From Variovorax sp. PBS-H4 (GTDB lineage: Bacteria > Pseudomonadota > Gammaproteobacteria > Burkholderiales > Burkholderiaceae_C), in NCBI RefSeq assembly GCF_901827205.1, contig NZ_LR594676.1, positions 1 to 64,000 on the forward strand: a stretch of DNA of 64,000 bases, read 5' to 3'. The notes beneath the pieces are model-generated. The model was given only the letters and a program-made list of their open reading frames with translations. It made no database searches and was not told the DNA's origin. This document shows positions 46,351-55,337 of this stretch, in pieces (within the stretch, counting starts at the first letter, position 1; the number at the start of each line of letters is the position of its first letter). Both the position numbers and the translations under genes were made by a program.

Positions 46351-47794
46351 CGCAGCTGCGGTAGGTCAGTGGCGCGCAGATCGGCCCGAACCCTGATGTA
46401 CCGCAACGGGTGTCGCCACACCCCTGCCTGCAAGCCCGTGTCCGCGGCCACTTCGACCACGACGGTGGGTTCGACTTTGGTCAGGGGTTGTGTGCTGCGG
46501 TTCTTGGACCAGCGGGTGGAGCTGATCTGATCGGGCCAGGGATGAACAGCGCCGGCAGGTTGCAGCACCTCGCCCAGGCTCCGGGACTGCACCGCGGTCA
46601 ACGGCACGGTGCGGCCCACCATGATCAGCTGCCCGTCCCGGTGCAGGCCGGCGATCACGACGTCCGGTTGGTGGATCGGGCCGAGGACGCCGCCGACGAT
46701 GACTTCTTCGGTGTGGCGGGACTTGGTCTGATCCAGTCCCGAACACCGGGCCGGTAGGGGCTGGTCTGGCCTTTGCTGACGATGCCTTCGATCCCGGCCG
46801 GCCGATACAGCTCCATCCAACGCACGGCTTCGTCGCGGTCGGTGGTGGTGGGAGACAGCTGCAGCGGTGGGGCCCAGTCGGTCAAATGCTCGAGCTGGTG
46901 GCGTCGCTCGGTGAACGGCCTGGCCCGCAGATCCAGGCCGTCGGTCGCGAGGAGGTCGAACACCATGAACGAGGCCGGGTAGGCGCGCACCAGGTCGTCG
47001 ATCTTGGCGGGGCTGGTGGCCATGCGGCGTTGCAGCAGGTCGAAGTCCAGGCGGGCACCGTTGTAGATGACCAGCTCCCCATCCAGGACCGTCCCTGCCG
47101 GTAGTTGGGCGGCGGGGGCGGTGATCTCCGGGAACTTGTCGGTCAGGTCGGTGCCCTGCCGGGACCAGATCCGGGAGCCGCGGTGATCGATGACGATCGC
47201 GGCGCGGTAGCCGTCCCATTTCAGCTCATACACGCACCCACCAGGCAGAGCCCGGGCCGGTGGGATGTCGTCCCGGGCTTTAGCTAACGCCACCGTCACC
47301 GGGCCGCCCAGACCTTCGACCAGCCGCTGCCCATCATTCGTCGCCGGCAGCTCCGCGGATTGAACCGACGTCGCCGCGACTGTGATGTCAGGAGCCGGGG
47401 GCGGTTCGGGTGGTGCAGGAGCTGGGGGAGTGTTCAGGGTGACCGCGGGGTTGCGGCCCGCGGCGACACGGTCCAGCACCTGGCGGAAGGTGAGGTGCTG
47501 CAGGTCCGGGTCGTCGAGCTCGTCCCAGGCGCGAGGAGCGGCGACAGTGGGGTGTTCTCGGCCGCGGAGCGAGTAGGGGGCGATGGTGGTCTTGCCGCCG
47601 TTGTTCTGCGACCAGTCCAGGAACACCTTCCCCGCCCGCACGGCGCGGGTCATCGTCGCGGTCACCAGGTGCGGCATGTCCTTTACCAAGGTGTCGGCGA
47701 TTGTGCGGGCCCACTCCGCCGCGGCCGCGGACGGGATCGGTGGATCCATCGGCACATACAGGTGCAGCCCTTTCGACCCAGACGTCACCGGCAC
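46347..47794 (-). pseudogene. Truncated, frameshifted LigD-type DNA ligase
   Basis: The region encodes the end of a LigD polymerase domain (SGSKGLHLYVPMDPP, KVFLDWSQNNGGKTTIAPYS), a Pro-rich linker, and an ATP-dependent ligase domain with the lysine motif CVYELKWDGYRA and EGIVSKG. Near 46728 the frame breaks at TGGATCAGACC, where TGGATCCAGACC would join DWI to QTKSRHTEE in the other frame, so one C is lost. The N-terminal part of the polymerase domain is absent: reading starts at GTG 47794 inside it. Complete LigD works with Ku in end joining. No Ku gene is here. Confidence 0.8.
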
Positions 47795-47826
47795 ACCTCC
47801 GCAAAGGCAGCAAAACCGATCAGGAC

Positions 47827-47958
47827 ATGACCGAGCGAACCCAGTACCGGTTCTCCAACGCAGACACCGTCCAACTCGACCTCGGCCAAGCCGCCCGGGT
47901 TCTTGAGCTCATCCGGGCCGCCTACGCCGCTCAACTTGATGTACCCGAACGACCTTGA
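47827..47958 (+). CDS. Possible 43-residue peptide
   Basis: MTERTQYRFSNADTVQLDLG, then QAARVLELIRAAYAAQLD. It is amphipathic and helical with a plausible ATG at 47827. No clear ribosome site, family or partner, so it may be chance. Confidence 0.3.
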   Translation: MTERTQYRFSNADTVQLDLGQAARVLELIRAAYAAQLDVPERP

Positions 47959-48415
47959 GTGACGGCAGACTCGCGGACCGGCCTGGGCGACCGTCGCGAT
48001 CGTGAACGTGTCTCGGATCAGAGTGACCGGAACTTGAAAACTACGTCGTGCACAAGACCAGCGTTGAACGACACGTAACTCGTGCCGGCGGCCTGTCACG
48101 CCACACTGATTTCGGTACTGAGTTCTGCAACACCCAGCACGCTCGACCACAGAGCGGTTCAGCGACCTGGCGGAAGTGTGGCGATAACGGTCGTATTGGC
48201 TACGTCTCGACTGGCCGCAGCCTTAACCTCTCAGCACTGAGGGAAGCCGCTGCCAGTGCAGGCCCCGCAGCCACGGCGCCCCGAGCCCCCCGCCGCGGTG
48301 GGCCACCGGGATCGGGAATGAGGAGACTGAGTTGGCGATGTCGTCGATGGTCGGGTACCGGGGAAGCAACCACTCCACACCAGTACATTCACCCCATGCA
48401 TGATGTGATGTAGGC
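47959..48415. other. Non-coding stretch with relic of the 20.5 kb small gene
   Basis: 457 bases before the AbiTii gene. At 48245-48330 the sequence resembles 20521-20590 (shared GGGAAGCC, GCAGCC, GCCCCGAGC, CCGCGG, GGGCCACC, GGATCGGG). On the minus strand it reads IPDPGGPPRRGARG against LPDPGGPPRWVLGA. No intact gene. Confidence 0.45.
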
Positions 48416-49408
48416 ATGGGAAAACAGGAAGACGCACTCGCCCTCGCAGGCGCACTCCTTTCAGAGATCGAACTGCAGCAGCTAGAGCCGGTGGCTGTCG
48501 TACTGAAGGCAAGTCGTCTAGCACGCCTAGTCGGGCATGACGATCTTTCAACCTTTACTCGATTCGAACGCGGAGGCTATCCTCCCAATACGAGCTGGGC
48601 TCGCTTCGCAAAATTGGCTGGACGAGAAGGAACCGAGGCAGGAAAATACTATACAGTGCCGCTGTCGCGGGTCGAGTCACTGGCGACAGGAGCCGATTCT
48701 GCCATCCAGGCACTGGCTGGCGGGCGCCAATTCGGAGGAGATTACAGCGCGATCGCTTCCCGCGAGCACGACAACAAAATTAATGGCCATTCCTCAAACT
48801 TGGCAACCTTCCGTGCCATTTCGACGCAAGTTGTTGCCGTGATCTACGACATGGTGGCAGATATTTACCACGAGTTGCTATTTAGCAATCTGCAAGCGTC
48901 CCTGTTCTCAGAAACCCAGAACCTAGTGGATGGCACACTAGCTGAGTCAAGCGGTTCTTCACTCGCGAAGATTGAGAGCGTTTCCGCTCGACTACGCGAC
49001 GGCGACGAAGAGTCGATCAGTCAAGCGTTGACGACTTGCCGCCGATTGATCGATTCCGCTGCCGACTTTCTCTTCACCGCCCGCGAGGAAGCATACAATA
49101 TTGGAGACGGAGCCACGTTGGCGGTAGGCAAGCCACAGGTCCTCAATCGCCTTCAAGCATTCACGCACAGTGCTAATGCCAGCAAATCCCGCAGGGACCG
49201 TTTGCGCGTAACGCTACGTGAACTCTACAGCCGATGCTCGGCCGGCACCCATGATTCCGTGAATGCTCAGGAAGCTCGGTTCGTCTTTCTTCAAACTTAC
49301 ATCGTGCTCGGTGAGGTCCTCACCCTAAAATCGGCTAATAGTATCCCAGATGCCGTCGAACTTCGGGAGAATGGCACTGACGATCAAAGCGCCGATACGG
49401 TCGAATAA
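48416..49408 (+). CDS. AbiTii-domain defence protein
   Basis: A 330-residue soluble protein. The N-terminal ~100 residues (LAGALLSEIELQQLEPVAVV, LKASRLARLVGHDDLSTFTR, FERGGYP) match the AbiTii domain of abortive-infection proteins. The rest (EESISQALTTCRRLIDSAAD, then FVFLQTYIVLGEVLTL) is helical and unassigned. AbiTii proteins are linked to phage resistance, but their mechanism is not settled. The gene is lower in GC and uses A/T-ending codons unlike the backbone, so it is probably transferred. It opens the island and is followed by an Lsr2 relic. Confidence 0.7.
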   Translation: MGKQEDALALAGALLSEIELQQLEPVAVVLKASRLARLVGHDDLSTFTRFERGGYPPNTSWARFAKLAGREGTEAGKYYTVPLSRVESLATGADSAIQALAGGRQFGGDYSAIASREHDNKINGHSSNLATFRAISTQVVAVIYDMVADIYHELLFSNLQASLFSETQNLVDGTLAESSGSSLAKIESVSARLRDGDEESISQALTTCRRLIDSAADFLFTAREEAYNIGDGATLAVGKPQVLNRLQAFTHSANASKSRRDRLRVTLRELYSRCSAGTHDSVNAQEARFVFLQTYIVLGEVLTLKSANSIPDAVELRENGTDDQSADTVE

Positions 49409-49430
49409 TGGCACCCGGCGACGATCCGCA

Positions 49431-49502
49431 CCTGCTGTCGAGAGCGGCTACGAGATCGCCGATCGGGGTCGCATCTCCAAGAACACCCCTCGAGATTTGT
49501 AG
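49431..49502 (+). pseudogene. Lsr2 C-terminal relic
   Basis: The frame reads AVESGYEIADRGRISKNTPR and stops at 49500-49502. Intact Lsr2 at 58970 has AVEAGYEIADRGRIAKNILE. The preceding bases do not continue Lsr2. It is a scar of a third Lsr2 copy immediately after the AbiTii gene. Confidence 0.75.
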
Positions 49503-49844
49503 GCTCGCTGATCGATATTGGTACGTCGTTCGTGCCGGGGCTCCCGTGTGGGAGTTGTTCGGCTTGTCCGTGGTGGGCGGCTCGGGTCTGCCGACTCAAC
49601 AGGTCTCGCGCCTGGTGTTGGTCGAGCGATGGGTGGCCACGAGGATGCCGACCGCCGTTTCGATAGATTTGCGACGTTCCAGCGCCGTCCACAGTGCTAC
49701 CGCGGTGCCACCTTGATGGTCAGATGACTGTGCAGTCCGCGGTCCAGATACTCACTGAAGATCGTCAGTAGGTCCTCGTCTCTCCAGCCACTGCAGTAGA
49801 CTGCTAGCGCTGGTGCTTGCATTAGTCCGAACAAGGGGTACGAC
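49503..49844. other. Non-coding stretch before kinase gene
   Basis: About 340 bases. No gene with support. The kinase promoter must lie near its 3' end. Confidence 0.35.
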
Positions 49845-51353
49845 ATGAATGACAGCTCGAAGAAAATTCGCCTGGCCCGGACCTGGACGATGGGTAAACT
49901 CATCAATAGGGGCGGCTTCGCGAGCGTCTACGAAGCCAGCCTCGAAGATGGGAGCATCCGGGCTGTCGTGAAGCTGGTTGAAAAGGTTCCTGGTGCGGAT
50001 CGTGAGATTTTGATTGGCTCGGAGGCTCAGAGCACCAGATCGTGGCCGAACGTCGTGCCAGTGATTGATTCAGGAGAGCACGAGGGCAAGCTAGCGATCG
50101 TCATGCCCAGAGCAAATATGTCTCTTCGCGATCTCCTAATCGATCGGTCAGGCATACTCGCTACTGACGAGGCACTACGAATTCTTCTTGATATCGCTAC
50201 TGCTTTGGTGGGAATCGAGGAGAGCGTAGTCCACCGGGACCTCAAGCCTGAGAATATTCTCCTCCTGAACGGGTACTGGTGTATTGCCGATTTCGGAATT
50301 TCGCGTTATGCAAGCTCTTCCACCTCGCCAGCAACGCGGAAAAGATCTCTGACTAAGGAGTACGCGGCACCTGAGCAGTGGCAGATGATTCATGCAACCA
50401 GCAAGACAGACGTTTACGCCTTCGGTGTCATTGCCTACGAGCTACTGGCTGGATCAAGACCGTTCCATGGACCAGACGAAGAAAGCTACCGGGACCAGCA
50501 CTGCAACCACCACCCTCCAGTGCTCGCGCAGGCGTCGGTCCGTTTGCGTGATCTAGTCGAGGAATGTCTGGACAAGAACGCAGCTACTCGGCCGACGCCG
50601 GCGAGTCTGGTCTCTCGGCTCCAGAGGGCCCAGGAGGCACCCCCAAGCCCGGCGTTGTCGGCTCTGGCCGACTGGAACAGTACTGCACTTCGTGAGCGTC
50701 GTGCAGAAATCACGGCCGCACAACAGGCAGAACTGATGAAACGGGACCGCGCAGAGGCATTCAAGACTGCTGAACGACGATTTTCCGCCATTCCTCAAGA
50801 ATTACTGAACACCTTAGAGACATGGGGCCCAGCAGTTGCCGTGGAGAAAGGTGCGGGTCATGGAACCCAGGCATTCACGGCCAGTGCATATTCTATTCCA
50901 AATAAGAACATGGTGAAGCTAGGCGTAAGCAATCCTGTTACGGCCGACCCCTGGTCGGGCCCCTTTGACGTCGTTGCAGAAGCGGTTGTTTCTCTAACTC
51001 TTCCCGCGACTCACGGGAAGCAGGGTTGGCGAGGGAGAAATCATTCGCTTTGGTTTTGCGATCCCGTCGAGAAGGGCAGTTACGGTTGGTACGAGGTCGG
51101 CTTCACTGCACTCTTCGCCGCGCAGAGTGAATTCGAACCATTTTCCCTGCCCCCTACTGAGAGTGCGATAGCATTTCAAAACGCGATCGGAACCACCCAA
51201 CTTGGCTGGGGACCAGGGGAGCTCGATCGCTCGGACTTGTCGGAGTTCGTGGAACGTTGGATCGGCTGGTTTGCGTCGGGATTACAGGAGGCCCTCTACC
51301 GACCTCACGTAATGCCCGAGTCGGGCAAGGTCAGATCGTTTCGGAGAACCTGA
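49845..51353 (+). CDS. Ser/Thr protein kinase with novel C-terminal domain
   Basis: A 502-residue cytoplasmic Hanks-type kinase. The Gly loop LINRGGFASVYEA (19-31), the lysine in AVVKLV (K43), HRDLKPEN (130-137), DFG (149-151) and AAPEQ (174-178) are all present, so it should be active. The C-terminal ~200 residues after ~300 (IPQELLNTLETWGPAVAVEK, then HSLWFCDPVEKGSYGWYEVG, ending WIGWFASGLQEALYRPHV) match no family I know. They have no TM helix and none of the usual PASTA or sensor domains. Low GC and location between an Abi gene and a dif-like site argue for a defence role, as with known anti-phage kinases. AAGGGG precedes the ATG. Confidence 0.85.
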   Translation: MNDSSKKIRLARTWTMGKLINRGGFASVYEASLEDGSIRAVVKLVEKVPGADREILIGSEAQSTRSWPNVVPVIDSGEHEGKLAIVMPRANMSLRDLLIDRSGILATDEALRILLDIATALVGIEESVVHRDLKPENILLLNGYWCIADFGISRYASSSTSPATRKRSLTKEYAAPEQWQMIHATSKTDVYAFGVIAYELLAGSRPFHGPDEESYRDQHCNHHPPVLAQASVRLRDLVEECLDKNAATRPTPASLVSRLQRAQEAPPSPALSALADWNSTALRERRAEITAAQQAELMKRDRAEAFKTAERRFSAIPQELLNTLETWGPAVAVEKGAGHGTQAFTASAYSIPNKNMVKLGVSNPVTADPWSGPFDVVAEAVVSLTLPATHGKQGWRGRNHSLWFCDPVEKGSYGWYEVGFTALFAAQSEFEPFSLPPTESAIAFQNAIGTTQLGWGPGELDRSDLSEFVERWIGWFASGLQEALYRPHVMPESGKVRSFRRT

Positions 51354-51715
51354 CGGAGTTATCGGAAATCTCGAACACCCCGCGGCTGGGATAAAGCCCC
51401 CTACACATTCGAGGCTCGGCTTGTTCCCGGGTCAGGTAAGCGATTGAACGTCGACGGGTGGAGGCCAGCATAGTTTGTCGAGATCTGTTTCGAGTTAATA
51501 GTTCTCGCCGACAATTCATCTTATGTCAGGTTAAGCAATGCGGATGGCATCTGATGCCGAACTTGCACTCCTCCACTCACGCCGCGGCTGATGGCGATCC
51601 GGTATTTCGATGCCGGCAGCCGCCCTGAACGGCTATCGACCCGCCGGCTACACGGAGCTGCGAACAGCTCTGCACTAATTAACACCTTGGCGCGAACTCG
51701 CCGACTGCCTGACGT
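51354..51715. other. Gap holding a dif-like site
   Basis: About 360 bases with no gene, apart from the dif-like site at 51504-51531. Low in GC for this window. Confidence 0.5.
51504..51531 (+). other. dif-like XerC/XerD recombination site (left)
   Basis: CTCGCCGACAA (XerC-like arm), TTCATC (six-base centre), TTATGTCAGGT (XerD-like arm), 28 bases in all. The XerD arm is identical to that at 59371-59381, and the XerC arm differs by one base. The 11-6-11 layout and the TTATGT core match bacterial dif sites. The centre differs between the two, as in plasmid pdif sites. Confidence 0.7.
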
Positions 51716-52150
51716 ATCGAGCTGCTGGCCCAGGTCAAGGCCGATGTCCATGCCACCAGGTACCGGACCCTCCGGGCGGCGAACACCCAACTGATCGGCC
51801 TGTGCTGGCGGATCGGCAAACTCATCCTGGACCGGCAACACGAACAGGGCTGGGTGCCCGGGTCATCGACCGGCTCGCCGCGGACCTGCGACGCGAGATG
51901 GGTGAGCAGCGCGGATGGAGCCGCTCGAACCCGTTCTCCATGCGGGCGCTGGCCACGCTGTGGCCGGACCCGGCAATCGTCCAACAGGTCGTTGGACGAT
52001 TGCCGTGGGGCCCGATCATCGTGCTGCTCAACTCACCGACACGCAGGAACGGGACTGGTACGACCGCCGTTCCGCCGACGGAGGCTAGTCCCGCAGAGTC
52101 CTCGAAAACCACATCGCCACCGACTGCGCAGACCTCTGCAGGCTCGCCAC
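51716..52150 (+). pseudogene. Decayed YhcG/DUF1016 N-terminal nuclease fragment
   Basis: Pieces in two or three frames give LLAQVKADVHATRYRTLRAA, NTQLIGLCWRIGKLILDRQH, EQGW, then after one lost G (TGGGTGCC for TGGGGTGCC) ARVIDRLAADLRREM, then PWGPIIVLLN and LTDTQERDWYDRRSA. These match the N-terminal DUF1016 domain of YhcG. Later a TAG stands where W is expected before SRRVLENHIATD. The PDDEXK nuclease part is absent. It lies just inside the left dif-like site. Confidence 0.75.
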
Positions 52151-52221
52151 CTGAGCTGGTGATCCAGTGGGCGATCTGCCCCGCTCTGGTCCGAGGCAGA
52201 TAATACCTCTAGGATCTCGCT

Positions 52222-53022
52222 ATGGGGATCACACAGATGCTAGCGGATTCGGCTAGTAATAACTGGATCGATTGGGCTGCAGCAGCGGGAACCATCGGGG
52301 CTGGCGTTGCAGCGGCCTTCGCCTCCTACGTGTTGTCTTCTGGGTCAAGGAGAGAACTACAAGATGCTGCGAGAGAAGTCACTAACGATGCCGAGAAGAA
52401 TTACGAGGCGGTTCGTCAGCAAACTGAGTCGAATCCTGAAGGAGAGGTGGAGACACTTCGTCGCCAGATCGCAGAAAACCGACTTGGGCGAGCGAGGCTC
52501 GAACAAGATCGAATTTCGAAGCAGAATCGTGAGATTGATCGCGCTCGGCGCCTCTGGACTTGGATGATCATAGTGACCAGCGTCATTTTCCTCTTAGGCG
52601 CGATAGTTGTGCTAGCTGGGGCGGTCGCGGTAGGAATTTTCACTGCAGTCGCGTCGGTCCTGTCCGGATTTGTAGGAGGAGCCGCTTACCATCGCCTTAA
52701 CAAGCTTGAAGATGCTGAGAGGGAGCGGCAGTCGTTAGAAGATCAACGCTTGGAGAGGGACAAGGGCAGAGACGACGCGCTCCGCTTAGCCCAAGCATTG
52801 CCCGAGCAGAGCCGGAATCAACTCACCATGGCTATCGCAATGAGCATGGCGTTTGACGCCGATCTAAGCCAACTCCTGCCCCTGTTGTCCTCCCAGCAGC
52901 ACCATCAGTCACTCGATCAGCGGCTGCAGCCCCCGCAGCAACCTACTACTGAACGTCAAGTTCAGGCACCAGTTCTCCATCCAAACCCGGACTTCCCAGG
53001 ACAGCCGGATAGTGAATCTTAG
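52222..53022 (+). CDS. Two-TM protein of the TRADD-N-associated type
   Basis: A 266-residue membrane protein. A hydrophobic N-terminal helix (15-38) leads to a charged coiled coil (~43-110). Two TM helices follow (WTWMIIVTSVIFLLGAIVV and AVGIFTAVASVLSGFVGGAA), then RLNKLEDAERERQ and a Gln/Pro-rich tail. The two-TM part resembles the TRADD-N-associated 2TM module, which is found in predicted immune or conflict systems as a membrane effector. TAGGAT lies just before the ATG and no ribosome site is seen, so it may be leaderless. It lies inside the dif-like pair. The assignment is by pattern, not by search. Confidence 0.6.
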   Translation: MGITQMLADSASNNWIDWAAAAGTIGAGVAAAFASYVLSSGSRRELQDAAREVTNDAEKNYEAVRQQTESNPEGEVETLRRQIAENRLGRARLEQDRISKQNREIDRARRLWTWMIIVTSVIFLLGAIVVLAGAVAVGIFTAVASVLSGFVGGAAYHRLNKLEDAERERQSLEDQRLERDKGRDDALRLAQALPEQSRNQLTMAIAMSMAFDADLSQLLPLLSSQQHHQSLDQRLQPPQQPTTERQVQAPVLHPNPDFPGQPDSES

Positions 53023-53149
53023 CTCTTGCTCGAACAGATCGGGGCAAGCCTGGACCAACAACGCCGTCACGAGAATCGCCGATTCATAACCACCTGCATC
53101 TTCGGTTCTGCCGAGACCTGTCGAGTTTCAATTCGTCGATAGTTGAGGG

Positions 53150-53974
53150 TTACTGAGGCCAGATGTCTAACAACTCCGTGACCAGGGCATCCCAGGAACC
53201 GAGGGTGACCTGGTTGCTGCCAGTCTCTTCGTCAATCAGCCGCCGCAGCACCGAAGTAGCGCTGGGCGTCTGAGTGTCTGCTCGAAGGAACTGCCCCGCC
53301 CGTGTCGACGTCGCCTTGGCCTCGGGATTGAGTTGGTGAGACTCGAGGCCAGCTTGCAACGTCTCGACGTCCACGGTGTAGAGCAACCGGTAGATGTCGG
53401 TGACATCTTTGCCCTTGATTCGCTCAAGCTTACGTGCGCTGATCCGCTCGTGCAGCTTGATCAACTTCGCCACGATCAACGCAGCGGGACCTGCCACCTT
53501 CAGCTCGACCTGACGATCGTCACCGGGAGTGAGCGATAACAAAAGGTTGACCTGGTGGTCGACCAAGGCCGGCTCCAGTCCGCCGGTTATTCGGGCGATT
53601 TTGTTTCCATGCGGTGGCAGCTTCGCCGCGCGCGCACCGGGCTTGATGTTGTTGCTCTGGTGCGGGCACACCATCAGATCCACCATGATCCCACTTGGGC
53701 TTTTCCACGAGCCGGGTTGGCCCCCTTCGGTGAAACCTGCCTCCAGCAGGCTGGGGGACATCTCCGGTTGCGCGGTCAACACCTCGGCGTTGATGGCCAA
53801 GTCGCCGTCAGTCGTCGTGATCGAACCGGGGATACCAGCACCCTCATCTCCGATATTCATGTAGATCGCTTGCGCACCAACGAGAATCAAGCTCTCGCTG
53901 TGATCGGATAGCGCCGTCAGTGCATCCAGCAGGGTCGCCCGAGCTGCGCGGTACTCCGGTGAAACCTCGGTCAT
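53150..53974 (-). CDS. AbiEii-like nucleotidyltransferase toxin
   Basis: A 274-residue predicted nucleotidyltransferase. LVGAQAIYMNIGD (31-43) and TTTDGDLAI (53-61, D56 and D58) form the NTase core with two metal aspartates. LIVAKLIKLHERISARKLER is the helical part typical of AbiEii/MenT-type toxins, with KGKDVTDIYRLL near it. Such toxins modify tRNA or other targets and are countered by a cognate regulator-antitoxin. Its ATG overlaps the stop of the upstream gene (53971-53974), which encodes a winged-HTH protein, giving the standard type IV order, antitoxin first. Confidence 0.75.
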   Translation of the reverse strand: MTEVSPEYRAARATLLDALTALSDHSESLILVGAQAIYMNIGDEGAGIPGSITTTDGDLAINAEVLTAQPEMSPSLLEAGFTEGGQPGSWKSPSGIMVDLMVCPHQSNNIKPGARAAKLPPHGNKIARITGGLEPALVDHQVNLLLSLTPGDDRQVELKVAGPAALIVAKLIKLHERISARKLERIKGKDVTDIYRLLYTVDVETLQAGLESHQLNPEAKATSTRAGQFLRADTQTPSATSVLRRLIDEETGSNQVTLGSWDALVTELLDIWPQ

Positions 53975-55092
53975 GTCAACTCGCTTCCTGGATACAACTG
54001 ATCCATCAACTGGTCTGCTTCGGCGGGGAACCTACCACCCAAGGAGTAAAGATCGGCCAGGACCTGGACAGGTACTACATCCATCACCATCCCACCTTTG
54101 AAAGGCGTCAACAGATCTTGATCATCTAGGTGACGGGGCTCTACCAGAACGACGTTTGCTGCGGCCCGATCTACAGGTACCAGCCTGAAATTCATCATCG
54201 CAGTGTCAACATCGGCGACGTAGTAAGACGCCAGCGTCAGCGGAACCACCGACAGCAGCTCGCCCTGAAGCAGACGTCGTGCCGATAGCGGCCCGGTTCG
54301 GCGTATCCCGTAGCCCGCCGGCAGATCCCACTCGCGGTCGAACACTTTCCCCAGGCCACGTGGGGCCAGCCCCCATTGAACCCTGCGGTGTGACTTCAGG
54401 ATGCTGTAGTCCTGCAGCCATCGATCCAGTAAAAGCCGCCGGTCAACGCCGACGATCTGCCCTGCAGTGTCTCGCTGGATCGCGCCGAACGCCTCCAGCG
54501 CCGGGAGAACCTTCGAGATCGTGCCTGGCGACTGTTGCGTCGTTTTGGCCAGCTCTCGTACCCCCATCGGGAACCGGTTCACTGCCCACAGTGCACGCAC
54601 CACGCCGCTGGCACCGGGTCCATCCAGCCGATTGATGGACCGGTTTCCGCTTGAGCTCACGGGCGGCCGCAGCGCTCCTTGGGCTTTCACCAGCAGGCTG
54701 GTGGGGCCGGCCAGCACGATGGAGACCCAGCCAGTGGTGTCTGCGAACGAGATGCCCAACCGGTCCGCGGCCTCTCGAAGAGACGCCGTTGCATACTCGA
54801 CGAAGAGCATTGGCATCGAGGCTTTCTCGGACAGGCTGAATAGCTCCAACACCGAGGACAGGCCATGCAACGAGGACCGCACCTGCACTGGGATCCGAGC
54901 TGCGCGCCCTGTAGCGCCGGATCGGTCACGAACACGGATCGAGAGGTAGCCGTCGATCCCTTGATCAGCGGATTCACCTGCCTTCGGCTCCCACTCGACG
55001 TCACACCACACCAGCGTCGCGCGCACTGACGCCAGAACAGCCCTGATCAGGCGCGTATCGGAGATAGAGGTGTTTCGCATGACAGGAAACAT
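53971..55092 (-). CDS. AbiEi-like winged-HTH antitoxin
   Basis: A 373-residue protein. A central winged HTH (GVRELAKTTQQSPGTISKVL, PALEAFGAIQRD) lies at ~175-215. An N-terminal region shared with restriction-nuclease-like folds precedes it, and the C-terminal part contains DVDTAMMNFRLVPVDRAAAN and VLADLYSLGGRFPAEADQLM. This is the build of type IV TA antitoxins such as AbiEi, which bind their own promoter. Start ATG 55092 or 55080. A direct repeat GTTTCC at 55083-55105 over the start may be its operator. The gene is longer than most AbiEi. Confidence 0.65.
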   Translation of the reverse strand: MFPVMRNTSISDTRLIRAVLASVRATLVWCDVEWEPKAGESADQGIDGYLSIRVRDRSGATGRAARIPVQVRSSLHGLSSVLELFSLSEKASMPMLFVEYATASLREAADRLGISFADTTGWVSIVLAGPTSLLVKAQGALRPPVSSSGNRSINRLDGPGASGVVRALWAVNRFPMGVRELAKTTQQSPGTISKVLPALEAFGAIQRDTAGQIVGVDRRLLLDRWLQDYSILKSHRRVQWGLAPRGLGKVFDREWDLPAGYGIRRTGPLSARRLLQGELLSVVPLTLASYYVADVDTAMMNFRLVPVDRAAANVVLVEPRHLDDQDLLTPFKGGMVMDVVPVQVLADLYSLGGRFPAEADQLMDQLYPGSELT

Positions 55093-55337
55093 ACCATTTT
55101 CGGAAACGGTGCAGTTCAGAGGGTCAGCGGCGAGAGCGGCGCAGCTGCCTCGCGGTGGGGACTGATGTGCGCGCGGAGTGATGGTCGCTTCGTGACTTCA
55201 ACTCGCTCCGCCTCATCACGATTCCGTGGATCGGTTCACGACAATCGAGCACGGCCACCTGTCGATCGGAGCGTCCGGCGGCGGAGCGACTTCGCCGCCG
55301 GCCGTCCACCAGAGGCACACTGCGGTTGCTCCAGCAC

